Assembly (NCBI GenBank): GCA_022828595.1
Contig: JAKGHH010000002.1
Location: forward strand, 77,782,383-77,846,382
Reading direction: 5' to 3'
DNA from: Nelumbo lutea
Taxonomy: Eukaryota; Streptophyta; Magnoliopsida; Proteales; Nelumbonaceae
DNA length: 64,000 bases
This document shows positions 42,781 through 54,310 of this stretch, piece after piece. Within the stretch, counting starts at the first letter, position 1. Each line of letters begins with the position of its first letter. Position numbers and translations under genes: made by a program. The notes under the pieces are model-generated. The model was not told the DNA's origin, did no database searches, and saw only the letters and a list, made by a program, of their open reading frames with translations.

Positions 42781-42949
42781 ATATGCAATTATATTTCTTC
42801 TAATGATTTCTTTAAAGTTTATTAACTAATTTCAAATTTCTAGAAAACTATCCTGATTTTTAAGATTTTCCAAATATCTTAGCAAAATTAGAGAAATATC
42901 TTTGAATCCAACTCTACAAGGAAAAATGTCCATCAACATTGAAATTGTG

Positions 42950-43690
42950 AACGACGGGTGCAGGTGAAGGCTGCCAACTAATCTGAAATATTTGTTTGAT
43001 GTCTCCTTTACTCCAACGAATAAAGGCAGGATGTTGTGGAGGTGTGCAAAGGCAACTACTTTATGGTGTCAGTGGGAAGAGAGGAATAATTGCATTTTTA
43101 ACAATGAAAAAAAAATGATCTAAAGACAATCATTGACAAAATCACCATCGACGTGACATGTTGGGTTAGGACTAAGGAGTTGTTTACCACATCTAAGACT
43201 AAGGAAATTATAAGAAATTAGAGGAACACAAGGAAGTGGCTGATTCTCCTCTAAAAAAGGTCAAGAGTACAAGCAAAGTAGCAATCACCACAGTTTCCAT
43301 TTTTTAAGCTGAACTTTGATTGGTGCAAATTAGGCAACCCAAGCTCATCGGGGTAGGAGGTGTGGTAAGAAATTATTTGGGTAATGTTTTGATTATGTAC
43401 TCTGGAGCTATGGGTGTTAGGGATTCAAGCAGAGCAGAATTGAAGGCTATGTTAGCAGGTTAAAAAAAGCAAGAGAAATGAGATGTAGAAGGGGACCCCA
43501 AGGTCATGACAAGCTGGTTCTGAAGTAACAAAGATGGCCACAGAAGAACTGATGTGAAAGCAGAGAAGCAAAAGAGATATTAAAGGAATTGGGAGCAGGC
43601 AATCAATGGATATCAAGGTTTGCTAATAGTCTTGCACTCTTGCATATGGCCTAGCAAAACAGGGGATAACAAGGAATTCAATTTTTTGGG
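42950..43690 (+). mobile_element. LINE fragment on the plus strand, RNase H region
   Basis: The plus strand reads GRMLWRCAKATTLW, then GVGGVVRNYLGNVLIM, SRAELKAML and, near 43,620-43,670, NSLALLHMA, which follow the order of plant LINE RNase H. Stops are frequent. Its orientation is opposite to the adjacent LINE fragment, so the two are separate insertions. Confidence 0.6.
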
Positions 43691-43699
43691 GAATAGTAC

Positions 43700-45420
43700 A
43701 GTAAAAGGGGAATTGTATTTAGCACATGTCAGAAAAGACTACAAATAAAAATAAAATAAAATCTTGATGCATTGAGATCTTCTGTACATAATGTGTTGAA
43801 CTAGGAGTTTAGATTAGCTGAATGCCCACGTGCAATCCCTCTTTAACAGAAATTGACAGGAGTGGTTTCAAAATTTTGCATTTTTTTTGTTTTCTTTTCT
43901 TTTTTTTCTTCAAGCCCTAACCCTCTTCCTCTCCCCTTTCTCTCTTGTTCCAGCCTCCCTTCCCCTGCTATCACTTCCACCTCGTGTGTTTTAAAAGTGC
44001 AAGGGGCATTTTGTGTGAGGCGCAAGGCAAGGTATGCGCCTTCTCAAAGCAAGGGACAAAATGCAAAAAAAAATTGCCAAAATAATCAAAAATACATATA
44101 AATTAAAAAAATAATAAACATAATATTAATTAAAATTTTAATTTTTAATTTTAAAATAAATAAAGCATATTATCTAAAATTAAATATATAAATATAACAT
44201 TCAAAACATATTCAACATGAAAATTTAAAAATAAAATCAAACATAACATATAAAACATATTCAAGCATATAAAACTCTCAATCTCTTTTTTTCTCAGTTG
44301 CATTACTTCAAATAGTCAATGTGATGTTATATATTTTGCATTCTTGATTCTACGAGCCACCTTTATACCAAACCCCTTGAGGCAAGCCCAAACAAGTCCA
44401 AGTTAGGGTCTTAAATTCTCAATCCCTACAAAAAAAAAAAAAAAAGACTTTATAATTTTCATTATCTTTTATTACGATGAATGAATGAACAACATTAGTA
44501 AATAGGGAGTTCTCAGAGCTTCAGTGAGCGAGCAAAGCAAGCAATGCATAAAATGTTGCACATGGGGACTAGGCAAGGTGCATACCTTAAAATGGGCCTT
44601 ACATGTGCACCTACACACACACACCTTTTAAATCACTGGTTCCCCCCTTCTCTCTCAGTATGGGAAGTCTTCCACTTCCTTATGAGCAAAAAATTGAATA
44701 CTAAATGAAGCAGACTTGATAGTCCTAGATTTGAAATTTGAAATTGCAATGGGAAACTGGATAAAGTCACAAAATTTCTAGCAGAGGGAAACATCACACA
44801 TCCATATGTCTACCTAGAATCTAGCTTTACTAGAGGAATCAACGTCATATAAAGTATATTAAAATTTTAAAAAGGAAGAACTGATGAATTACCAAGGACA
44901 AATAAGAAATGCTCTATCCTAAATTCAATAATTTTGGCAAAGGCTAAATTTGCTTTGAACCACTAAGTACCTTACTGCCTTAATTTGTTGTTTAGTTGCA
45001 AATTCTCATTATGATTTTTGAAGCAATAATACGTTCCTTAATAATCCCCATTATGACTTTCCAAGCAATAATACCTTAATCTGCATTCCAAAGCTTGCAG
45101 TTTCCATGTCAATCCATCAACAAGGGGAATTGAAGGAAGAGGCTTTTTCACAATGGGATTGGAATTCCTAGTCATTGATCATGATAGGAAAACTCGGGGA
45201 CGGAATGGAACCACTTAAGCCTGCATTTTAGGCTCCGATGAGTTAGTGCAGTTGATGCCGAGTGGGATAGTTGACTCAATAAGATAATATTACAATAGGT
45301 GTCGAAGTCTTCAAACCAAAATGCAGATACATTTGATTATTAACTAAGAATCACTTCGACCCTGATTTCAAAAAGGAAGAATGCAGAAACGTTCAACAAT
45401 TAACAAGGTTGTAAGGTTCT
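43700..45420. other. Intergenic stretch with MITE-like phrases
   Basis: 43,985-44,060 and 44,530-44,640 contain GGCGCAAGGCAAGG / GGGACTAGGCAAGGTGC phrases, also hinted at 27,705. They resemble ends of a dispersed element. 44,060-44,300 is AT-rich. No gene seen. Confidence 0.3.
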
Positions 45421-45870
45421 ATGTTACCTGGTTCTGTAGCGTTGTCACCGAATGCGGGAGGTGGCCAGATTTGCAACGGCAGCGCAGCGGCGCGTTCGTA
45501 GTAGAAGATGAACAGAACAGGGGCTACTGAGAAAGAGAGGGGGAAGGAGGGAGGGAGGGGCCGCCGGTGGTGAAAATCGACGGTGACCGGCAGGGGAGTT
45601 GATGGTTGAGGCGCGAGAGAAATGGGAGAGGAAGAGAGTTAGGGATCGAAGAGAAAATATGAATAAAAAAAGGGGTTCGACTATGATATGGAAAAGATAT
45701 GAATATGCAAATTTTTTAAACCACTCCCTCCTTGGTGTTGTGGCATCACTTCCACAACTGTGGCGCGGGATCAAAAGGACAAAAATCCACGTGGACCTCG
45801 GCTTCACCGCCCTTCAAATTTGGGCGAATGACTTTTGGAGACCGGATCTGCTCCACGCGTAATGCGCCTC
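45421..45870 (-). promoter_or_regulatory. GC-rich block; possible promoter and first (5' UTR) exon
   Basis: This ~450-bp block stands out from its surroundings by high GC and CpG content, with CT-rich sequence on the minus strand (CCCTCCCTCCCTCCTTCCCC), as in plant 5' UTRs. The minus strand ends GCTACAGAACCAG-GTAACAT, a plausible donor at 45,427. No convincing coding frame was found on either strand. It could be the first exon of the minus-strand gene whose AT-hook exon lies at 35.8 kb, or of another gene. Confidence 0.35.
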
Positions 45871-45995
45871 ACATCATGCATTGAAAACATTTCCCGAAAT
45901 TGTATGTTGTTTTTCACGGTCTCAATGCACGGTGGATGTGCAATTGAGGCGCCCAACTGTGAAGAGAATATCCCGTTCCTGACCTTTGTATATAA

Positions 45996-46022
45996 CTAGC
46001 GGCGTGCCCCTTGTTGCAGGGC
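45996..46022 (-). mobile_element. Helitron-like 3' terminus (minus orientation)
   Basis: Minus strand: an imperfect hairpin GCCCTGCAACAAGGGGC (46,022-46,006), then ACGCCG, CTAG (45,999-45,996), then T. Same architecture as at 5,994. No 5' end recognised. Confidence 0.35.
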
Positions 46023-46063
46023 TAATAAGTAATAAGAATGCAATATCACATTAAATAAGTAAT

Positions 46064-46217
46064 TTTATTTATCTAAGCAGATTTAAAGTTTGTTTTTTGG
46101 ATAAATAAATCAGATTATTATAGTGTAATTTAATTGATTATTTATTTATCTAAGCAGATTTAAAGTTTGTTATTTGGATAAATAAATCAGATTATTATAG
46201 TGTAATTTAATTGATTA
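46064..46217. repeat. 77-bp tandem duplication, two copies
   Basis: 46,064-46,140 and 46,141-46,217 are identical except for one base (TTTTTT versus TTATTT). AT-rich, recent. Confidence 0.9.
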
Positions 46218-46790
46218 AATATAATAAATTAATTAATTACTAATTTAATTAATCTAATTAAATACTTAAATTATATTAGTTATTCAAATTTTAAAACAAT
46301 TAATTTTGTAATTACAATTAATAACTTTAAAATAATTAATAAAATTTTAAAAAATACGTTTGAGCAAAATTAAGCAACATAACAAATGATATGCACTGTG
46401 ACATTTTAACAAGTGTATATTATTGGAAGGGTTGGGGGATAGGGATGGTTGGGAGTGGTTTGAGTTCTTCTAGTGAGTGAGAGAAAGTGAAAGAAGAAAG
46501 AATGTTTTAAAATATTAGTTGGATTTTGTTTCACGGAATTTGATTGAGACGTTAAAGAGATGTAGATAACAAGACTTGGCTTGGCCCCAAAATTCTAAGC
46601 TTAATCCAAAGTTTTGTATTTAGACTTAGTGTGGGCTTGCCCCTACAAATTTTTAGCCCAAACTTTGGCCCAATACCTTAGCCCAACCCAATCTCACATT
46701 AGGATCACAAACTTCCAAGTTAAGGCTTGGACCCAGGTTTTTTGTTAAAGCATGGCCTTGGGCTTGAGTGTGCATTAAGCCCACAAGTTT

Positions 46791-47052
46791 CCAATACTTC
46801 AATCCCAACTTAGGACTTGCTTAGATGAAACATAATTAGAAGGCTTAATTAATTAATTAATTATATTGATTAATTATTAAATATATTAAAAGCAATTATT
46901 ATCTTGTAAGTAATATTAAAAGTTCATCCAATACTTCAATCCCAACTTGGGGCTTACCTAAAAGGAACATAATTAGAATAATTAATTAATTAATTGAAAA
47001 AAAATATATATATATATATATATTAAAACATTTATTGTCTTGTAAAAGTTCA
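46791..47052. repeat. ~136-bp tandem duplication, two diverged copies
   Basis: CCAATACTTCAATCCCAACTT starts both copies (46,791 and 46,927), and both end in CTTGTAA...AAAAGTTCAT. The second copy contains an (AT)n run at 47,003-47,022. Confidence 0.75.
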
Positions 47053-47143
47053 TGTAGAGAGTGGTTGAAGATAAATGAAATTTTGAAAATAAAGACGGAT
47101 GAAAAATTAGAAATAGTAGTATTGTAATGGGAGTAGAGAGAGA

Positions 47144-48245
47144 TAGGGTTGTCAACAGTTGGCATCCAGGTAGAACTAGAAACGACCCAACAAAAATTTC
47201 TAAGGACCTGGAACCAAGATTGGCTTCAGTCAGTGCAAGCCCATACTTACATCGTTCGAACAACCTCTTGCAACCTTACATTGGGAAAATCTTCCCATGA
47301 AACAAAGCACAAAAGTATGAAGATATTCCTAATGCAAGGTTGTAAATGATGTTTAAAAGGACTTTGACTCATTGAAGCCGAACTCCCCAAACCTAAACTA
47401 GACTTGACAGGGTTTATAATTTTAGACCCATTACCAAACCGATCAATTCTCAAGTCAATCAAGTCTAACCTAATGGACCTAATTATAATAAATCTATTGA
47501 AAATATTATATATAATATTTAATTTATTTAATATATTATACATTATATATATATATATATACATATATATAGCTTGAGTCATGTCTAAATCAATTTGTGA
47601 CTAGTAGACCTGTTCATGGGCCGGCCCGACCCCCGGACGGGCTTAAACATGCTTATAGGCCCACGGGCTTAAATTCGGGCCAAAAAGCCTGGCCCGCAAT
47701 AAATTCGAGCAGGGCTCAAGTTTTGTCAAAATAGCCCAGCCCGAGCCCAGCCCACCCCGACCTAATATTAAACTTAAAATTAGTTATGTGATTATGTCCA
47801 TTTGAATAAATTTTTTGATTTAAGAATGTAAAATTATGTTTTAAAATATAAAAGAAAGGGGAAAATACCATCTTGTAGGCCCATTGTTCATTTAAATAGA
47901 AAAAAAATACTATCTGAATTTTTAATTCTAATTTGAATAGGGAAATTTGTTTTTTTTTTTTCAATTAGATCGGGCTTCAGGCTTGGGCTCGGGTTTCGGG
48001 CTTTTTACCCGGGCAAGGCTCATGCCCAAGTTACAGGCCCATTGGTCGGGGTGGGCTTGGGCTCGGGCCTAGTATATTTTCATTAGTGACAAGTGAAAGC
48101 CCGGCCCGGCCCATGAACAGGTCTAGTGACTAGGTGGAACTGGCTCTGACTCAATAAGAATCAAGACAATATATCAGGAATCATAACCAAATTTACCCAA
48201 CAATTTCAAGTCCATCGGGTCCAACCCGACCCATTGACAACCCTA
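47144..48245. mobile_element. hAT-type non-autonomous element (outer), 1.1 kb
   Basis: Ends TAGGGTTGTCAA (47,144) and TTGACAACCCTA (ending 48,245) form inverted repeats of the hAT type. Flanking 8-mers are GAGAGAGA and AAGAGAGA, 7 of 8 matching. No coding sequence. A second hAT element is nested inside. Confidence 0.7.
47605..48125. mobile_element. hAT MITE (nested), 521 bp
   Basis: Inverted ends TAGACCTGTTCATGGGCCGG are perfect over 20 bases. GTGACTAG is duplicated exactly on both sides (47,597-47,604 and 48,126-48,133). This is the 8-bp signature of hAT transposition. The interior is AT-rich with GC-rich subterminal GGCCCGAGCCC motifs. Confidence 0.9.
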
Positions 48246-48321
48246 AAGAGAGAAGGGGTAATAAATGAAAAATAAAGAGAGTAAAAACAATTTTGTGACA
48301 ATATTGTAATTACATGTTGAT

Positions 48322-48560
48322 GACACTCTTGTAATTACATGAAAACTCAATGTCGCATCCACAATAAAAGAGGCAACATTGCTTTCAATGGCGTAATTAG
48401 TAAAAACTCAAATTGAAAAATAATAGTATTCTTGTAATTATATGAAAACTCAATGTCATATGTATAAATATAAAAAAAAAAAGGCAATGATTGCTTTCAA
48501 TGGCATTATTGTAAAAAATGAATGAGATAAATAATGGCATTCTTGTAATTAGAAAATGCT
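48322..48560. repeat. Tandem repeat, ~103-111-bp unit, 2.2 copies
   Basis: CTTGTAATTA recurs at 48,328, 48,431 and 48,542. Each unit also has AAAACTCAATGTC and TTGCTTTCAATGGC. Confidence 0.75.
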
Positions 48561-48878
48561 CATGAACATTACAATATTTGTGCCAAAAATAGCAAAATAT
48601 TTCACATAAGCCCATATAACATTCACACTATAGGATTCCATTTTAAGCAAATCGGGCACTCCATCCGTACCTATTTTTCTTTTAGTATATATATGATACA
48701 AGCCATATTTATATAAAACTAGCAATTGGGAAGAAGGGGCAACTTATTGAAAATATGAAGTAGTCATATGTTTGTTCTAATTATTATTGCGATTGGACTG
48801 TAATTTTAGTCCTTTTTCCCATCTCAACAAGTCATTTACCTCGGTAAATGCACTTATTTGAGTAAGTGTTTCCCTAAG
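48561..48878. other. Intergenic stretch
   Basis: AT-rich. A CTAGCAATTGG...GGGGCAAC patch at 48,719 weakly resembles the Helitron-like ends but lacks a good hairpin. Confidence 0.3.
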
Positions 48879-49243
48879 GATGCATTTGGAAATGGCGTAA
48901 ATATGTAGAGTGTAAAACGGTTTAGATAAATTGCAAAATTCCATTAGTTTTGCATTGACAAATTTACCTTCTTACCAAACAAACTTTTAGCTGTAATGGA
49001 TGCAAACATGAATTCTAATAAAGCATATGCATTTTTTTTTTTTATCAAAAGCCCATTTGAATGCAAATTTACTTATTTTTATTGATATACTTTTACATCT
49101 TATTATCAATGTAAATATGCATTGGTCTGTCATTTGTCAATGCATAAATGTAATGTTGCCAAACATAGGCAAAAGTGAACCAGAGTGCAAATTTACTTTG
49201 AACCAAGATTTATACTCCACTTGCATTGTTTCCAAATGCAGTC
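48879..49243. mobile_element. Probable MITE, ~365 bp
   Basis: GGATGCATTTGGAAATG at the left faces CATTGTTTCCAAATGCAGTC at the right (inverted match over ~14 bases). No clear target duplication, so the boundaries and superfamily are uncertain. Confidence 0.45.
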
Positions 49244-49762
49244 AAAGTTGTACAATGATTGTTTTATCCAAAAAAAAAAGTGATAGCATTCAAGAACATA
49301 GTACTTACCTAGGTAAATGAGCCACTCGAGAATAGTTATTTTCCGTAAGGCCCACTTAATGAAATGTAAATGTAGGTTTATTTATTTTCTTGGAACCCAC
49401 CAACTTACCCTCCCCCATTTTGCAAAAAAAAAAAATGAACAAGGCCTTAGAAAATAATGTGGCAAAATTGTATATCGACATGGTTCATTGTTAGCTATTA
49501 TTTGTCTTTTTATATAGAAGATTTTTTTATGTTAAAATAAGAAATGGAATACTTTTAAAGATAAAACCCTCACAATGCCTCTCTCCCCCCCACCCAACAT
49601 CTGACCCTACTAGGTCCCACAAAACCCCCTTTCTCCCTCTCCAACCCCAACTTATGACAATAGTCTTACACAAACTATTTCTCTCTCTAAGCTACACGGT
49701 ATCCCACACAAACCCCTCTCTCCTAGTCTCTCCCCTCTCCCTCTCCTCCCTAAAGCTTCAAT
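49244..49762. other. Intergenic stretch
   Basis: A CT-rich run at 49,570-49,750. No gene or ends recognised. Confidence 0.3.
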
Positions 49763-50639
49763 TAGCCCACGAGTCGTGTTAGGCCTGACACGATGGTTCG
49801 TGTCGTGTTGGGCTGGGGGTTCATAGTCCACAGGCCGGCACGACGTGGCCCACAATGGCCTGGGGCTCGTAACTAGTCGTTGCCCCCCCCCCAAAAAAGT
49901 CCCCCAATGGCTAGTTTCAGCTTTTTGGGTGGTTTTTTACATAAATACCCCCCTAACAGCTATACAGATGGCATTTATGTATTTTGCTTATGAGAGAAAA
50001 TGACACAAATGCCCCCCAATAGCTATATAACAACTAATTTATGGGGGTTTTTTGGATAAAGTTATAAATAACTTTACAATAACCAAAATACCCCTCCCAA
50101 CAACTAAAAGATAGTTAGTTTTTAGGGTATTTTAGGCAATTAAATTAATTTTAATTTCTATAAATAGCCTTATCCTCTACCATTCTTCTCATCACACCAA
50201 TTCAACAATTCTCTTAATCTCTTCCCTCTCTCTCATACATTCTCTGCAATCTGAGTGAACTTTGATAGTCTAATTGGTTGATCGTCTAATTCTCCAAGTT
50301 AGCAATTTGGGAGGCTTGGAGCCTTGGACGTTGAAAGGCTTTAACCGTTGACATCAAGTTGGGATTTTGAACTGGCAATTTGGGGCAAGTCCAATTAAAT
50401 TAATTTTATTTTTTTAGAATTAAAAAAATGGTCAGCTCTTCCCAAAACCCCTTGATTTAGTAGCCCGATTTGGAAAATAGTTTAAATAGAGGATGTTGAG
50501 GGGAAGGGGAAAAGGGTAGTTTGCCAAAAATGCAAAAAAATATTTAACTATTTTAGCAAGGGGGGTACTGGCCATTTGAGTAGACATTTTCTCACACATG
50601 AAAAGGAGGAAGAAATAACCCACAATTTAAATGAATTGT

Positions 50640-51250
50640 TGAAATAATGGAAAATAAATTTTAAAAATATTGGAAGAACATTTATCCCATTTATTGCTTA
50701 GCTGCAATATTAGATCCTAAGATTAGGAAAGGTGGTTTTGATATTTCAGTTGAAACATATTGTGAAAAAATGAATATTGAAATTGGAAATAAAAAAGAAT
50801 AAATTAATAATTTAGTATTTGAAATATATAGTTTATATGAATCTAATTATCTAAAAAAATAGGAAATAATAAGTATAAGGTAGAAATCAATACTTCTACA
50901 ACAAGTTCATTTATTGAACTTAATTTATTTACAAGCAATTTTTTCTAGTTTAGGTGAGGGAACAAATAATTTTGATATTTTAGCATGGTGGAGTGGTTGA
51001 GTGAACATTCAAAAAATTATCCAATTCTTGCCACCATAGCATGCGATCTATGATCTACTAACCCCTCTAGTGTCTATAGGCTACAGTTTCATTGAGTCTT
51101 GTTTTAGTGCAGGTACCACTGTACTAGGGTTGGCTAGATGAAGTCATGTAGAAGATAGATTACAACTTTACAATTACCAGACAAAGGAGGGCATGATACT
51201 ACTACATACATTGGATATTTCACCTGAAGTAGATGATGAAATTCATGATT
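50640..51250 (+). pseudogene. hAT transposase C-terminal remnant
   Basis: The plus strand holds CLAAILDPKIRK (about 50,698-50,730), FDILAWW (50,971-50,991) and, one frame over, SEHSKNYPILATIACDL (51,000-51,052), then a decayed SxxxxESxFSAG stretch. These are the classic motifs of the hAT dimerisation region. The BED zinc finger and the first catalytic part are gone, and stops and shifts are frequent, so it is inactive. Confidence 0.75.
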
Positions 51251-51457
51251 CATGAACAATAGTTGACTAGTTGTATAACATTTTTTTATTTTTTTCAAAT
51301 TATTGTAAATTCTGTTTTAATTTAATTTTATTTATTTGCTATTAATGTAATTTTGTATTTTTAATTTGTAACTATATTGTATTTTTATATTTTATTAATT
51401 TATTCAATTTCATACTTCATTCATCTAAGTATGAAGTATCCAACCATTGTATATTTC

Positions 51458-52044
51458 TATAGGTGTAAAGTGGGTCATGTCAGGCCAACACGACACAGCC
51501 TGTGGACGTCTCGCACAAAGTGTGGGTCATGCTGCCCTCCCTAGTGAAAAATTTAGGGGTTGACTCGACATGGCCCATGGCCCAGGCTCATGCTGGGCTA
51601 GCCCATGGGCCGAGCCTTGGGGCAGGTCGGGTCGTGCATCGGGCCAAAGCTATTTATTTAAAAAAATGATAAAAAACTTAAAATTTTAATTTTATATGAA
51701 TTTTGTGTATACAATTGCTTAGATATACAATAATTAGATAAATTAGTATAGTAAAATAAAAAAACATTTATTTTATTAATAATTTATTATATAATTATAA
51801 TTTATATAATATTATATAAAATATATATAATATAAATATATAAAATATGTATAAAATAAATATATATGGGTTGTACCATCTCGCAAACCGTAGATGGCAT
51901 GGCCCGCTCGGTTGTGTCGTGTCGTGCTGGTCCGTGGACCTAAAACCCCAGGCCTAACACAGCTTACATGATCATGTCGGGCTTGGCATGGCCCATGGAT
52001 TATCATGCTGGGCCGCAAGCAGCACGACCTGATTTACACCTCTA
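51458..52044. mobile_element. hAT MITE nested in the hAT element, 587 bp
   Basis: Ends TATAGGTGTAAAGTGGGTC and TAGAGGTGTAAATCAGGTC (complement). Exact 8-bp duplication TATATTTC at 51,450-51,457 and 52,045-52,052. Its ends match the right end of the host element, so the two belong to one family. Confidence 0.88.
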
Positions 52045-52317
52045 TATATTTCAATATTTGTATACTTTTTAATTTGTATCATTCAAATTTAAATGAAATA
52101 AAATTCCTATTTGAATTGTTTTATTTATTTATTTTTTGGGTAATCGTAATCCATTCAGTCTAGTCCGGTTCGGCTCAGGCCCAAGGTCTACCCTATGGCC
52201 TAGCCCAGCACGGCTGTAGCCTGGCTTGGCCCAAGCCCACAGCACGGCACGGGCCTGGGCCGTGGGCCATGCCGGGCCGACCCCCGGCATGGCCCACTTT
52301 ACACCTCTAGCTTCAAT

Positions 52318-53346
52318 TATGACATCAGGTCACACATAAGTGCATAACTTCCCTCTCTCTTCATACATTCAATAGAAAAAATGAACTAGTAGAAAATTTG
52401 CATTAATTTTCTTAAAAGAAAAAATAACATTAACAACTTCATTAGATTTCTAAAGAAAAACATTTATTCTTCATTTTCTTACATTAAAATCTCACTACCA
52501 TAAATAAAAAATCTTAAAAGGTTAATTCTATATCAAAAAATAATTAAAATCATCAAAAACAAATTAGAAAAATATTTTAAAAAAGATTGCTAGTATAATA
52601 TCAAAAGTATAGAAAAAAATGAAAAAGTATAACAATTATGTTAGTAGTAATATTAGAAAGAATATTAAAAAAAATTAGTTAATTAATCTAAGTTCACTTG
52701 ACTAAATTAAAAATATTTTGACAAAGATAAAAAAAAAAGTTAAATAGAAAATTTGTTGTAGCCATCTTCCTCTTCTTTCTCATTCAATCTCATATCATAG
52801 GTAAGGAGAGGCCCAATCAACTCATCAATATGCATAAAGTTGAAGCTTCTTGATTCTTTGGTGACTATTAACTTTAATTTCCCATTCCTTTAAAAGAGAT
52901 CTTAAAATTTTTCTCATTTTCTCTTTCTAATAAAAGATTTTTTTGAATGGATTTGAGTCCATTCACAATATATGTGAATTTAGTAAACACATTAACAATA
53001 AATTCATAAATAAGAATGACAACAGGCGAGTTACGAGAGGGTTTTGTAAATTCTATACCCTACATACCTCCCTAAACCTCCCAACCCATACCCACCCCAA
53101 AATCGAGATTTAAGAATCCAAACCCTTTCCACACATGACAATGCAAAACCCTCCCCAACCCTATCCTCCTTGCATTCAAGGGTAATGTGGGTTGGGTTTA
53201 GAACCCACATCTAATTTTCCTATTATTTATTGTCACATATATGCAATAAATAAGTAAAATAACATGAAAAAACAACAAATTTTTCAAATATTTGATTAAC
53301 ACATGTGAAAACACAAAAATAACGGACTTTCCACTATCACATTCTC

Positions 53347-53348
<2 letters not shown>
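52318..53348. other. AT-rich intergenic stretch
   Basis: 53,040-53,220 contains a patch rich in CCCAACCC / GGGTTGGG similar to 3,600 and 46,680. No coding signal. Confidence 0.35.

Positions 53349-53396
<48 letters not shown>
53349..53396. repeat. (CT)24 microsatellite
   Basis: An uninterrupted CT run of 48 bases, followed by imperfect CT-rich sequence to about 53,510. The open frames across it are low-complexity artefacts. Confidence 0.95.
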
Positions 53397-53398
<2 letters not shown>

Positions 53399-53689
53399 AT
53401 TGGAAAAATGGGAGAACACTCACTCGCTTCTTTCTTCCTCTCGCTCTCTATCTCTCTTGAAACTTCTCTTGCTTGACCTCTTTCTCTCTCTCTCACTCTC
53501 TCTCACTCTTCAAACTCTCTGCTCTCAGTTCGATAGCCTCTCTAAAGGAGAACCACTGAGAGCTCCCCCTTCCAAACTCCTCTCCTTTGACCTCTCCCCA
53601 CTCTCTTGGGAATGGTACTTCCTATTTATAAGGAAAGGGAAGGGAAGGGTTGCTTTTACAAAAATCTTTAAGGTACATGGGATCTTTTA

Positions 53690-54310
53690 GGTTAACTCGA
53701 CAATTAGGGCTTGAAAGGGTGCATTTAGGGTCACATTTGGGTAAGGGGTATTTTAGGTAATTTTGAAAGGAATGATTTGAGAATTTGGTGAGTGAAGGGC
53801 ATTTTGGTAATTTGGGGTTTGGAAAGGGGTATTCTGGTAATTTGGAAAATAAGGAGGATTTTGGTAATTTTGGAATGAGGGGTAATTTGGGAATTAGGTT
53901 TGGGGTATTTTGGTATTTGGTCCAAGGGGTATTTTGGTAACTTGGGAATTAGGTCGGGGTAATTTGGGTAACTTGGGTAACTTGTTCAAGGGTATTTTGG
54001 GAATTTGGTCAAGGGGGGTAATTTAGGAATTTGATTGGGGGTATTTTGGGCATTTGGAGAGAATGGGCAAATGAAGGGTATTTCGGTAATTTTGAAATAA
54101 GGGGTATGTTGGTAATTTATAAGGAGGGGTATTTTGGGAATTAGGTTAGGGGTAATTTAGGAATTGGTCAAAGGGGTAATTCGGGTAACCTAGTAAAGGG
54201 TGTCTTGGTCATTTTAGAAGGATAGTTTTTTTTGGGGAATTTGGTCAGGGGTATTTTGGTAATTAGTCAAAGAGGTATTTTGGTAATATAGGTATAAGGT
54301 GGGGTTCGAC
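53690..54310. repeat. Imperfect minisatellite of GGGGTATTTTGGTAATTTGG-like units
   Basis: About 20-25 imperfect copies of a ~20-30-base phrase (AGGGGTATTTTGGTAATTTGG, GGGGTAATTTGGGAATT and similar), all in one orientation. The plus strand is strongly G/T-rich and the minus strand C/A-rich. Confidence 0.8.

Larger units (their letters stand above)
49763..52309 (+). mobile_element. hAT transposon, 2.5 kb, with decayed transposase
   Basis: Perfect 8-bp target duplication GCTTCAAT at 49,755-49,762 and 52,310-52,317. The right end is TAGAGGTGTAAAGTGGGCC (complement). The left end starts TAGCCCACGAG and seems to have lost part of its terminal repeat. A TATAAATAG box at about 50,158 and a CT-rich leader precede the coding remnant. 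A second hAT element is nested near the right end. Confidence 0.75.

Noticed and set aside
45445..45862. 120-codon minus-strand and 87-codon plus-strand frames in the GC-rich block
   Set aside because: Low-complexity Leu/Pro/Ser or Arg/Lys sequence caused by base composition; neither has a recognisable domain.
46996..47022. (AT)n run as a functional element
   Set aside because: Simple repeat within the second copy of a tandem duplication.
48719..48755. Fifth Helitron-like end (CTAG near GGGGCAAC)
   Set aside because: No stable hairpin at the right spacing; likely chance.
53292..53690. 132-codon plus-strand frame rich in Leu-Ser
   Set aside because: It is the translation of the (CT)n microsatellite and CT-rich flank; no domain and no codon bias.
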